Source: Schauerella fraxinea
Lineage (GTDB): Bacteria > Pseudomonadota > Gammaproteobacteria > Burkholderiales > Burkholderiaceae_B
NCBI GenBank assembly: GCA_030849945.1
Contig: JAVDKK010000003.1
Coordinates: forward strand, 620,001-684,000
Length of the DNA: 64,000 nucleotides
Reading direction: 5' to 3'
A program made the position numbers and the translations under genes. Position 1 is the stretch's first letter. Every line of letters begins with the position of its first letter. A model generated the notes under the pieces. That model saw only the letters and a program-made list of their open reading frames with translations, made no database searches and was not told the origin of the DNA. Of the stretch, positions 42,060 through 50,129 are shown in pieces.

Positions 42060-43490
42060 TCACGCCGGCGCTGTGGCCGTCGCGGCTGCCCGCAGCCGGT
42101 CGCCGCGGATCTTCCAGTACCAAAGATGCAGCAGCACGGCCGAGAGGCCCAAGCCCACCATGGCCATCAGCCACATCGTGCCTGCGCCTTCCGGCGCATT
42201 GGGCACCAGCACATTGCGAATGCCATCGATCGATCCGCGGCCGGCGCCGAAGCCCAGCCACCAGCCGCCCGCCAATCCCACGACTGACAACGCTACCACC
42301 TGCAAGATCAACGGAATGAAGGCCACCTTGTACGCGCGCAGCAGGTAGGAGTTAATGCACTGCATGGCGTCGAACAAATGGAACAGCGGGATGACTTGCA
42401 TCAGCGTGGCCGCCACGGCGGCCACCTGGAGATCGTTGGTATAGAGCGCCAGAATCCACGGCCGGCCGGCGAGCAGCACACAGGATGTCAGCACCGCCCC
42501 GATCAGCCCTACGGTCAGCCCCGCCATCCCCATCCGGTGCGCCATCGCCAGATCGCGTGCGCCGAGTGCCTGGGCGGCCGCCGCCGAGGTGGCCACGCCG
42601 AGCGCCATCGGCATCATGTAGCAGAGCGCTGCAAGATTGGACATGATCTGGTGGCCACCCGTGACCAGGGTGCCCTCGCGCGCCACCAGCAGCGCCATGA
42701 ACGTAAACGCGCACACTTCGACCAGATACGAGGCGCCCATCGGCACGCCGAGCTTGAGCAGCTCTTTCTGTGCCGTCCAGCTCGGTCGTCCGATGCGCAG
42801 GTCGAAGCGTTTGAAGTGCGGATCGTGCCGCAAGATGAGAAGCCCGGCGCCCAACGACAGCCACGACACGATGGCGGTTGCCAAGCCGGCACCGCTCGCG
42901 CCCATGGCCGGCAAACCGAACTGGCCATAGATCAACAACCAGTTGAAAAACAACTTGAGCGCCACGCCGCCCAAGCTGATGATCATCACGGGCTTGGGGC
43001 GAGAGATGGCATTACCCAGCGAATAGATCGTGCGAAATATCAATGCAGCAGGAATGGCGAGTGTGAGTGCGCGCAGGTAGCCGGCAATCTGATCGCGGAC
43101 GGCGGGGTCGACGTTGCCCGAAAACGAAAGCCAGAAATCCGGGAACATCATGAACGCCGCGCCGATCACGGCCAGCCCCAGTGCCAGCCACACGCCTTGG
43201 CCCCACATCCGGCCCACGGCGCGGTCGTCGCCGGCACCATAAAGCTGCGCCAGGATCGGGATCAGTGCGTGCACGACGCCCATCAGGCCCACGAAAATCG
43301 TGATGTAGATCGAGGCCGATAGCGCCATCGCCGCCAGATCGACAGCGCTCGAATGGCCCGTCATGGCGGTATCCATCACGCCGAACGCGATGCCGGCCCA
43401 CTGGCTGATGAGCACGGGCCACGCTTGCCGCACGATGCGCGCGAGGGCCTGCGCAAAGGTATCGGCACCGACGCGCACGGGGGGCGTCAT
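42060..43490 (-). CDS. MATE family multidrug/metabolite efflux transporter
   Basis: A 476-residue inner-membrane antiporter with twelve predicted helices in two MATE halves. Typical segments are VLISQWAGIAFGVMDTAMTGH near the N-terminus, YGAGDDRAVGRMWGQG (first half), and LKLGVPMGASYLVEVCAFTFMALLVA with GGHQIMSNLAALCYMMPMALGVATS (second half). Most characterised relatives (NorM) export cationic drugs using sodium or protons. ATG 43490 overlaps the stop of the upstream glycosyltransferase gene (ATGA), so the pair is coupled. The frame is open above this start but unrelated. Confidence 0.9.
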   Translation of the reverse strand: MTPPVRVGADTFAQALARIVRQAWPVLISQWAGIAFGVMDTAMTGHSSAVDLAAMALSASIYITIFVGLMGVVHALIPILAQLYGAGDDRAVGRMWGQGVWLALGLAVIGAAFMMFPDFWLSFSGNVDPAVRDQIAGYLRALTLAIPAALIFRTIYSLGNAISRPKPVMIISLGGVALKLFFNWLLIYGQFGLPAMGASGAGLATAIVSWLSLGAGLLILRHDPHFKRFDLRIGRPSWTAQKELLKLGVPMGASYLVEVCAFTFMALLVAREGTLVTGGHQIMSNLAALCYMMPMALGVATSAAAAQALGARDLAMAHRMGMAGLTVGLIGAVLTSCVLLAGRPWILALYTNDLQVAAVAATLMQVIPLFHLFDAMQCINSYLLRAYKVAFIPLILQVVALSVVGLAGGWWLGFGAGRGSIDGIRNVLVPNAPEGAGTMWLMAMVGLGLSAVLLHLWYWKIRGDRLRAAATATAPA

Positions 43491-45214
43491 GGGTTGCGAA
43501 CGCGCAGCAGCCTGTACCATTCGTGCCGATCGGCACGCCGGCCGCCTTCCCACAGCACATCCGCACCGTCGCGATAGGCATTGGTGCCGTCGCGCAGATT
43601 ATTGCGGGTGGTCTGCTGGAGGACGATGGTGCAGCGCGTGTCGTACGAGAAATTGAGGTTGTTGAACACCAGGAACGACGCGCGTTGCCCGCTACCCAAC
43701 CCCAAGCCGCGCATGCATTCGTTGGGACGGACGTTGGCCGCGATGGCGGCGGCGAGCTCGCCCGACACCGTGCGGTAACTGCGGGCGTAGTCCACGGCGG
43801 GTTGCCACAACAGCACCAGCAAAATCCAGGTTGCCGCCAGACCGCCCGCCGACAGCACCGTACCGCGCCACAGCGCGAGCGGTTTGGTGCGCAAACGCCA
43901 GGTTACCAACGCGACCCAGAAGGCCGAAACGATCAGGCCGAGAATCACTGCAATCCATGAAATCTCGGGCACATAACCCGTAGTCTGGCGCGCGATGTTG
44001 GCGGCGATCCGGGGCGGCACGCCGAAGTGCAGGGCGACCCAGCCCAGCCATGCCGTCACCACCGTCAACGAAAACACCATGACGGCAAACCAGTCCAGCG
44101 TATTGACGGCCGCGCGGCGCAACGTGGGCAATGCAAAGGCGGCCAACACGGCGCAGGGCACGACCAGGCCCATGTAATCGTCTTCGCCCGGTTCGTCGAT
44201 CACGAAGAGCACGATCAGTACGGAAAACAGCATCGCGGCCGGCAACGACACGTGCGGCGAGCGCCACCAGGCGCGCCAGCGCCAGATCGCCACGAGCGCC
44301 AACGGCCAGGTGGGCCAGAGAAACCAGGATAGATCGCGCAGCGAACGGAACCAGCCCGTCACGTCGGGCCAACTGAATACCGACGCCGACCATAGCTTCC
44401 AGTTGCGCACCCAGTACTCGCTGGCGTTACCGGCAGGTATCCACCACGCCAGGATCAATCCAACCGTAAGCAAGGCGGCGAGCGGCAACCAGCGGCGCTG
44501 CGGCCAGAGACCGCCTTGCGGATGAAACGCGATGAGGGTGGCGATCATCACGGGCAGCAGGCCGGGCCAGCCGCGCGCGAAAAAACTGGCGGCCAAGGCG
44601 ACGCCCAAGGTAACGGCGCCAGAAATGGGGCGGTCGAGCATGCGGGCGCAACCGTAGAACACGAGCGCATGGCAGGCCATGATGGCCGGCACGTCCGACG
44701 ATTCGTGCATCCGCTGCAGGATGCCCACCGTGGCGATCAGCAGCAGCAGGGCGCCGTCGGCCAGCATGCGGCCATAGTCGCGCACCGAGGGCTCGCCGCC
44801 GAAGGGCAGGGCCAGGGGTTGCGCTTCAGCGCGTCGTCCCAGAAGGTAGGTGCCGTACCAGATCGCCGCGGCGGCCAACCCGAACCAGAGCAGATTGGGC
44901 AGACGGCCGGCCGTGATGTCGCCCAACAGTGGTCCGAACAGCCACATCGATGCGCCGCCGATCCACGTGATCAGCGGGCCGTCTTGCGCGTAGGCCAGGT
45001 GCCCGACCTGCGGCAGCAACCATGTGGTGCCGCCTTCGCGAATGGCCGTCAGCATCGTGGCCAACCCCACCACATCATCGGTCTTCCACGGATCGCGCAT
45101 GAACAGTCCGGCGACGATATAAGCCAGACCGATGATCAACAGCGCCAGACGCGGCAACTTGGCGGTGGCGGGAGAAGTCAGGCGCGCGGGAGTGGTTTGC
45201 GTGAGCGTGGACAC
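43487..45214 (-). CDS. ArnT-like membrane glycosyltransferase (PMT_2 family)
   Basis: A 575-residue polytopic membrane protein with about ten to twelve helices and the GT-C architecture of ArnT/PMT enzymes, which move a sugar from a lipid carrier to an acceptor. The first luminal loop has RDPWKTDDVVGLATML, matching the catalytic-loop position. The central segment ARMLDRPISGAVTLGVALAASFFARGWPGLLPV and the C-terminal soluble domain (residues ~470-575) follow. Donor and acceptor are not evident. It is the first gene of a two-gene operon, coupled to the MATE gene, which could be a transporter of a related compound. Confidence 0.75.
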   Translation of the reverse strand: MSTLTQTTPARLTSPATAKLPRLALLIIGLAYIVAGLFMRDPWKTDDVVGLATMLTAIREGGTTWLLPQVGHLAYAQDGPLITWIGGASMWLFGPLLGDITAGRLPNLLWFGLAAAAIWYGTYLLGRRAEAQPLALPFGGEPSVRDYGRMLADGALLLLIATVGILQRMHESSDVPAIMACHALVFYGCARMLDRPISGAVTLGVALAASFFARGWPGLLPVMIATLIAFHPQGGLWPQRRWLPLAALLTVGLILAWWIPAGNASEYWVRNWKLWSASVFSWPDVTGWFRSLRDLSWFLWPTWPLALVAIWRWRAWWRSPHVSLPAAMLFSVLIVLFVIDEPGEDDYMGLVVPCAVLAAFALPTLRRAAVNTLDWFAVMVFSLTVVTAWLGWVALHFGVPPRIAANIARQTTGYVPEISWIAVILGLIVSAFWVALVTWRLRTKPLALWRGTVLSAGGLAATWILLVLLWQPAVDYARSYRTVSGELAAAIAANVRPNECMRGLGLGSGQRASFLVFNNLNFSYDTRCTIVLQQTTRNNLRDGTNAYRDGADVLWEGGRRADRHEWYRLLRVRNP

Positions 45215-45246
45215 GAAGCTACTTTAGCCGACGAGCGGCGGCGAGA

Positions 45247-45279
45247 GAGAAAAAAAAAGCAGCCTGAGTCAGGCTGCTT
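45247..45279 (-). terminator. Rho-independent terminator after rpmE2 (minus strand)
   Basis: On the minus strand, AAGCAGCCTGA-C-TCAGGCTGCTT, a perfect 11-bp stem, is followed by nine or more T. It lies about 90 bases beyond the rpmE2 stop. Confidence 0.88.
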
Positions 45280-45366
45280 CTGGAACGCTCGACGCGTTGT
45301 GTGCCGCTGTAAAGTGCAGAGCACTTTGGGCTGCGTCGGAACGCGCGAGCGTTTAGCCGGTTCGGA

Positions 45367-45633
45367 TTAGGAACCCGACTTGACCGTGCCTTGCGTACGG
45401 GCGAAACGGGCGCGGAATTTCTCGACACGGCCGGTTTCGACGATACGGGTTTGCGCGCCGGTGTAAAACGGGTGCGATTCGGAGGTCACGTCGCACTTGA
45501 ACAGCGGATACGACTTACCATCGATTTCGATGGATTCGCGGCTGTGCAGGGTCGAGCGGCTGAGGAATTTGTTGCCGGTTTGCTGGTCCAGAAACACGAC
45601 GTCGCGGTATTCGGGGTGAATGCCTGCTTTCAT
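45367..45633 (-). CDS. rpmE2: 50S ribosomal protein L31 type B
   Basis: An 88-residue L31 protein of the zinc-free type. MKAGIHPEYRDVVFLDQQTGNKFLSRST is the family N-terminus; only one Cys (FKCDVTS) is present and the CxxC zinc motifs of type A are missing. SHPFYTGAQTRIVETGRVEKFRARF completes the domain. Type B forms often replace type A under zinc limitation, but no Zur-like box was seen upstream. It is monocistronic with its own terminator. Confidence 0.96.
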   Translation of the reverse strand: MKAGIHPEYRDVVFLDQQTGNKFLSRSTLHSRESIEIDGKSYPLFKCDVTSESHPFYTGAQTRIVETGRVEKFRARFARTQGTVKSGS

Positions 45634-45855
45634 GGCTATAGAGTCCTAAGAGTAATAACGGGTCGCCAGCAGGTTCGATAAGTGTGGGTACACACCAGTT
45701 GGCCTGCAACGTATCCAGAAAGTAACCTCGCATTCTATCATGGGTAGGCCGGATGAGAAGGTTGAACGCCGGCGTTGTCGGGCAGGCGCAACGCGGGATG
45801 CCTTTTACTCCTGCCGCTGCTGCTCCTGCCGCCGCCGATCCGGTTGGGCAGGCCG

Positions 45856-46527
45856 TCATATCTGCCCCAGCTCGGCCATCGAGATCGCTTGCCCCGATGC
45901 CACGATCAAATGATCCACCAGCCGGATGTCCACCAGCGCCAGCGCGTCGCGCAAATGCCGGGTAAACGCCCGATCGGCCTGGCTGGCCTGCGCGGCGCCC
46001 GAGGGGTGGTTATGCGCGATGATCAATGCGCCCGCGTGGTGGCTGAGGGCGTCCCGCACCACTTCTCGCGGGTACACGCAGGCCTGCCCCAGGGTGCCGC
46101 GGGCCAGCTCCCGGCAGGCGATCAGCCGCAATTGCATGTCCAGATAGAGCGCGATGCAGTGCTCGACCGAGCGATGGCCGAGGATCGTCATGCAGTAGTC
46201 TTTGACGCGTTGCGGGTGATCGAAGGCATCCGGGCGCACCAGATCTTCCTCCAGCGTGCGCCGGGCGAGCTCCAGCACGGCCAGCAGTTGACAGCCTTTG
46301 GCCTGGCCGATGCCGTGGGTGGCGATGAGATCGTCCGGCGACGCCCCGAACAGCCCGCGCAGGCTGCCGAAACGCTCCAGCAGCACGCGGCCGAGCTGCA
46401 CGGCGTCGCAGCCGGGTTGGCCCGTGCGCAGCACGACGGCCAGTAATTCGGGGTCGGTCAGGACGCCGGCGCCGTGGCGAATCAGCCGTTCGCGAGGGCG
46501 TTCTCCAGAAGGGGGATGGGTAAGCAT
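45856..46527 (-). CDS. radC: RadC family JAB1/MPN-domain protein
   Basis: A 223-residue protein with an N-terminal helix-hairpin-helix part (LIATHGIGQAKGCQLLAV) and a C-terminal JAMM metalloprotease-like domain, whose motif HNHPSG at residues 172-177 and Asp185 form the zinc site. The family start ERPRERLIRHGAG is present. The biological role of RadC is unresolved; it is common near rpmB/rpmG or ispH. It is divergent from the FKBP gene, with 51 bases between them. Confidence 0.93.
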   Translation of the reverse strand: MLTHPPSGERPRERLIRHGAGVLTDPELLAVVLRTGQPGCDAVQLGRVLLERFGSLRGLFGASPDDLIATHGIGQAKGCQLLAVLELARRTLEEDLVRPDAFDHPQRVKDYCMTILGHRSVEHCIALYLDMQLRLIACRELARGTLGQACVYPREVVRDALSHHAGALIIAHNHPSGAAQASQADRAFTRHLRDALALVDIRLVDHLIVASGQAISMAELGQI

Positions 46528-46578
46528 GGACTAAGGCCTTAAAATAGCGTTTTTAGCTAGTCTCTACGGTGACACCTC

Positions 46579-47055
46579 GTGAGTGCCCCTACTGAAGCCG
46601 CGAACGTTTTAGTCCGTCCGGATTCCTACCTGACGCTGCATTACCGGATCACATTGGATTCGGGTCCCGCCGCTGGATCGGTGTTTACCGATACCTTCGA
46701 CGGTCGGCCCGGCACGCTGCAAATGGGCAGCGGCCAATGGGCGCCCGGCATGGAGGCTGCCCTGGTGGGCCAAGCCGAAGGCAGCCGCGCCACCCTCAAC
46801 CTGACGCCGGCCGAGGCCTACGGCGATCGCAATCCCGAGCTGCTGCAAAACGTCAGCCGCCGCATGCTGGCCGAACACGCTGGTGCGGACGCGACCTTCG
46901 AGCCGGGCGATCTGGTCGAATTCACCGCGCCCAACGGTGGACGCTACTCGGGCGTGCTCAAGTCGTGGGACGGTGATGCCGCCCTGTTCGACTTCAATCA
47001 TCCGCTGGCCGGCACCGCGCTGCGCGTGGATGTCGCCATTCTTGGAGTGTTGTGA
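46579..47055 (+). CDS. FKBP-type peptidyl-prolyl cis-trans isomerase, SlpA-like
   Basis: A 158-residue cytoplasmic prolyl isomerase of the FkpB/SlpA group. LTLHYRITLDSG and GSGQWAPGMEAALVGQAEGSRATLNLTPAEAYGDRNPELLQNVSR are the FKBP core with the inserted flap domain of this subfamily, and FDFNHPLAGTALRVDVAIL the final strand (the F-NHPLAG motif). GTG 46579 is the start; no better codon is available. It overlaps ispH (TGATG), a pairing often found in proteobacteria (fkpB-ispH). Confidence 0.94.
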   Translation: MSAPTEAANVLVRPDSYLTLHYRITLDSGPAAGSVFTDTFDGRPGTLQMGSGQWAPGMEAALVGQAEGSRATLNLTPAEAYGDRNPELLQNVSRRMLAEHAGADATFEPGDLVEFTAPNGGRYSGVLKSWDGDAALFDFNHPLAGTALRVDVAILGVL

Positions 47056-48035
47056 TGACCCAACGCCAGTCCGCCGAAGGCGCTGAAGTGCTGCTCGCGC
47101 AACCGCGCGGTTTTTGCGCGGGCGTGGATCGGGCGATCGATATCGTCGAGCGCGCACTCGAACTGCACGGCGCGCCGATCTACGTGCGTCATGAAATCGT
47201 CCACAACCGGTATGTTGTCGAGGATTTGCGCAACAAGGGCGCCATCTTCATCGACGAACTCGACGAAGCGCCCAAGGGCGCCATCGTGGTGTTCTCGGCG
47301 CATGGTGTGTCCAAACTCGTGCGCAGCGACGCCGAGGCGCGCGGCCTGCGCGTATTCGATGCCACGTGTCCGCTGGTCACCAAGGTGCACATCGAAGTCG
47401 CCCGCATGCGGGCGGCCGGCCGCGAAATCATCATGATCGGCCACAAGGGCCATCCTGAAGTGGAAGGCACGCTCGGTCAGGCCGAAGGCGGCGGCATCTA
47501 TCTGGTTGAAACGGTGGCCGACGTCGAGGCCCTGGAAGTCAATACGCCCGACAATCTCGCCTTCGTCACGCAGACCACGTTGTCGGTCGACGATGCGCGC
47601 GATGTGTCGGATGCGCTCAAGCGTCGGTTTCCCACGATTGCGGAGCCGAAGAAAAGCGACATCTGTTATGCCACGCAAAACCGGCAGGACGCCGTCAAGG
47701 TATTGGCGCCGGAATGCGATCTGGTGTTGGTGGTGGGGAGCGTCAACAGTTCCAACTCCAACCGGCTGCGCGAAGTGGCCGAACGCAAAGGCACCGCGTC
47801 GTATCTGATCGATGGCGCCGATTCGATCAAGCCCGAGTGGCTCGAAGGCCGTCAGCGTATCGGCATTTCGGCGGGCGCCTCGGCACCCGAAATCCTGGTC
47901 GATCAGGTGATCCAGCGGCTGCGCGATCTGGGGGCGGTATCGGTGCGCAAGATGCCCGGATTGGAAGAGAACGTCGTGTTCCCGCTGCCCAAGGAACTGT
48001 CGCGCAAAACGGTCAGCATCGAGTCGCTGGAATAA
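47055..48035 (+). CDS. ispH: 4-hydroxy-3-methylbut-2-enyl diphosphate reductase
   Basis: A 326-residue iron-sulfur enzyme that makes IPP and DMAPP in the last step of the MEP isoprenoid pathway. The three cluster cysteines are Cys21 (RGFCAGVDRAI), Cys105 (DATCPLVTKVH) and Cys204 (ICYATQNRQDAV), with GHKGHPEVEGT and VVGSVNSSNSNRL binding substrate. ATG 47055 overlaps the FKBP stop; GTG 47052 would add one residue. Confidence 0.97.
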   Translation: MTQRQSAEGAEVLLAQPRGFCAGVDRAIDIVERALELHGAPIYVRHEIVHNRYVVEDLRNKGAIFIDELDEAPKGAIVVFSAHGVSKLVRSDAEARGLRVFDATCPLVTKVHIEVARMRAAGREIIMIGHKGHPEVEGTLGQAEGGGIYLVETVADVEALEVNTPDNLAFVTQTTLSVDDARDVSDALKRRFPTIAEPKKSDICYATQNRQDAVKVLAPECDLVLVVGSVNSSNSNRLREVAERKGTASYLIDGADSIKPEWLEGRQRIGISAGASAPEILVDQVIQRLRDLGAVSVRKMPGLEENVVFPLPKELSRKTVSIESLE

Positions 48036-48129
48036 AAAAAGGGCGGATGCTACCGCTCGACGCATGGTGCTCGCGGCTCGATTGACGTGCGCGCCGTGCG
48101 CGTCACTACAATCGGAGGAGACCCGTTTC

Positions 48130-48774
48130 ATGCAGCTCTATAGTTATTTTCGTAGCTCGGCCGCTTACCGCGTGCGCATTGCGCTCAATATGAAGGGCTT
48201 GCCGTACGACTACTTGCCCGTGCACTTGCTCAAGGATGGGGGGCAGCAACGCGGCGAGTCGTACGTCAATCTCAATCCGCAGGGGCTCGTGCCCACATTC
48301 GTGGACGATGGGCTGATCATCGGCCAGTCGCTGGCCACGATCGAGTATCTGGACGAAACCCATCCCGAGCCGGCATTATTGCCAGGCTCGCCCGCAGATC
48401 GGGCGCGAATCCGCGACTTGGCGCTCATGGTGGCATGCGATATCCATCCCATCAATAACCTGCGTATTCTCAAATATCTGAAGCACACGCTGCAGGTGGC
48501 TGACGATGCGAAGGACGCGTGGTATCGGCACTGGACGGAAGACGGCCTGCACGCGCTCGAGTCGCGCGTGGCGCACGATCGCGGAACGGGCACGTTCTGC
48601 CATGGAGATGTGCCTACGTTGGCCGATATTTGCCTGGTGCCTCAAATGGCCAACGCGCGCCGTTTCAATTGCGACCTGAGCAAGATGCCGACGCTGGTGC
48701 GTATCGACGAGGCGTGCCGCGCACTGCCTGCGTTCGAGAAAGCCGCACCGCAGAATCAGCCGGACGCCGAATAA
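48130..48774 (+). CDS. maiA: Maleylacetoacetate isomerase (zeta-class glutathione transferase)
   Basis: A 214-residue zeta glutathione transferase. The N-terminal thioredoxin-fold has YSYFRSSAAYRVRIALNMKGLPYDY (SSxxxR motif at the GSH site) and NPQGLVPTFVDDGLIIGQSLATIEYLDET; the C-terminal helical domain contains ACDIHPINNLRILKYL and the zeta-typical GDVPTLADICLVPQMANARRF. The enzyme acts in tyrosine/homogentisate breakdown, but no fahA or hmgA is adjacent, so another GSH-dependent isomerisation is possible. GGAGGAG lies before ATG 48130. A 16-bp tandem repeat starts in the last codons. Confidence 0.9.
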   Translation: MQLYSYFRSSAAYRVRIALNMKGLPYDYLPVHLLKDGGQQRGESYVNLNPQGLVPTFVDDGLIIGQSLATIEYLDETHPEPALLPGSPADRARIRDLALMVACDIHPINNLRILKYLKHTLQVADDAKDAWYRHWTEDGLHALESRVAHDRGTGTFCHGDVPTLADICLVPQMANARRFNCDLSKMPTLVRIDEACRALPAFEKAAPQNQPDAE

Positions 48775-48856
48775 TTCGGACGCCGAATAAGCCGGACGCC
48801 GAATAATCCGGACGCAGGATCAGCCGGATGCCGAATAAGCCGGACGCCGAATAAGC
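48761..48856 (+). repeat. 16-bp tandem repeat starting in the end of maiA
   Basis: Six copies of a 16-bp unit with consensus CGGACGCCGAATAAGC start at 48761, 48777, 48793, 48809, 48825 and 48841. The maiA stop TAA is inside the first copy, and the next copies carry the same TAA in other frames. The fourth copy is more diverged and resembles the coding bases just before the array (CGCAGAATCAGC), which suggests more than one duplication event. Confidence 0.88.
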
Positions 48857-48928
48857 CGCGGCGTGAGCATCCGAGCGTTCGACATACGGCAGCCGGACCC
48901 TCGCCCCATCGGCCGCTCAGCAAAAAAA

Positions 48929-49004
48929 AACGCTCACCCTAAATGTTCCCCGTCGTGTCGGATCTCGATCCGATCTTCGGGGCGCCTTATCCAGGGTGAG
49001 CGTT
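48929..49004 (-). terminator. Long branched stem-loop terminator after the Bug-receptor gene
   Basis: On the minus strand, AACGCTCACCCT pairs perfectly with AGGGTGAGCGTT over 12 bp and is followed by about nine T. The ~50 bases inside fold further: CCCCG with CGGGG, and TCGGAT with ATCCGA around a tetraloop. It lies 31 bases beyond the stop of the last gene of the minus-strand acyl-CoA operon. The T tract supports termination; the extra stems are unusual. Confidence 0.78.
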
Positions 49005-49035
49005 CTGCTCTGGCGCGGGCCTCGCGCATGCGTCC

Positions 49036-50019
49036 TCAGTTTGCCATCAGACCCAACTGTTCGATCAGCACCTTATCTTTCAAGAACGTGGCTTCAGCCC
49101 ACTGCTTGTACTCTTCGCTGCCCTTGTAGGCCGGCTCTTGATTCAGCTGCTTCATGACTTCCATGCTGGCCGGATCGAAAAGCGCTTTCTTGAACGCGTC
49201 GTGGAGCACTTTGACCACGGCCGGATCCATGCCTTTGGGGCCTGCCAAACCGTACGGGGATACCGAGACGACCTTGTAGCCCAGCTCCTTCGCTGTGGGC
49301 ACATCGGGCCAGCGCGTCGTGCGTTGTTCGCCGAACGTCACCAGCAGCCGCATCTTGCCCGCATCCACGAACTGATCCCAGCCGGTGGCATCGCTCTGCG
49401 CCATCACATGGCCGCCCAACAGCGCCTGCTGCATATCGGCATTGCCGCGATACGGCACGTGATTGAGTTTCACGCCCGCATTGATCGCGATTTCTTCAAT
49501 CAGCAAATGCGGCGATGAGCCCACACCAGTGGAGCCGTAGTCGATTTTGCCAGGCGACTGGCGTGCGGCTTCGATGTACTCGTTGAAGGTTTTGTAGGGT
49601 GAGTCGGCGCGTACCGTGAAGCCGAAGGTGTAGCCGGACAGTCCCAGGATAAACGTGAAGTCATCGATGGGATGCCAATTCGTTTTCTGCATGTAAGGCA
49701 TGCGCAACATGCCCAGCGGATACAGGCTTACCGTGTAGCCATCGGGCCGCGCCGTCTTGGCCATCGTGGCCGGCCCCAGCGTGCCGCCGGCACCCGGGCG
49801 GTTTTCGACCACGACCGGCTGGCCGAGGTACTTCGATGCATCCTGCGCCACGATGCGCAGATGCCGGTCGGTGGAGCCGCCGGCGGGGAAGGGCACGATC
49901 AGCGTGACCGGCTTGCTGGGAAACGCGGCTTCGGCGTGTGCGGCCAACGGCAGTGCGGTGCTGAACACGGCGGCCAGGCTCAAGCCTAGACAAGCGCGGC
50001 GGGAAATGGAACGGGGCAT
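49036..50019 (-). CDS. Bug-family periplasmic solute-binding protein (TctC-like)
   Basis: A 327-residue extracytoplasmic binding protein of the tripartite tricarboxylate receptor (Bug) family, which is greatly expanded in Bordetella and relatives. A signal peptide (CLGLSLAAVFSTALPLAAHA) with an RRACL start precedes FPSKPVTLIVPFPAGGSTDRHLRI and VVVENRPGAGGTLGPATMAK, the two conserved family motifs. SGYTFGFTVRADSPYKTFNEYIE and GSTGVGSSPHLLIE follow. No TctA/TctB membrane partners are adjacent. The ligand is likely a carboxylate, inferred from its position at the end of an acyl-CoA operon. Confidence 0.9.
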   Translation of the reverse strand: MPRSISRRACLGLSLAAVFSTALPLAAHAEAAFPSKPVTLIVPFPAGGSTDRHLRIVAQDASKYLGQPVVVENRPGAGGTLGPATMAKTARPDGYTVSLYPLGMLRMPYMQKTNWHPIDDFTFILGLSGYTFGFTVRADSPYKTFNEYIEAARQSPGKIDYGSTGVGSSPHLLIEEIAINAGVKLNHVPYRGNADMQQALLGGHVMAQSDATGWDQFVDAGKMRLLVTFGEQRTTRWPDVPTAKELGYKVVSVSPYGLAGPKGMDPAVVKVLHDAFKKALFDPASMEVMKQLNQEPAYKGSEEYKQWAEATFLKDKVLIEQLGLMAN

Positions 50020-50091
50020 GGATGTCTCCTTCGGTGTCTTTATTTTTGTGTGTGTCGGTTGTCATGCTTGCGTACTCTTTTCGGCACGTGT

Positions 50092-50129
50092 TGAGTCACT
50101 TGGTCAATGAGTCAGTCACTTGGGCAATG
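50092..50129 (-). repeat. Duplicated stop-codon region of the acyl-CoA synthetase gene
   Basis: An 18-bp element (minus strand CATTGCCCAAGTGACTGA and CATTGACCAAGTGACTCA) occurs at 50112-50129 and again 20 bases further downstream at 50092-50109. The stop TGA (50116-50118) is in the first copy. In the last codons, a 15-bp repeat also gives the peptide VTLSEVTL. Confidence 0.6.
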
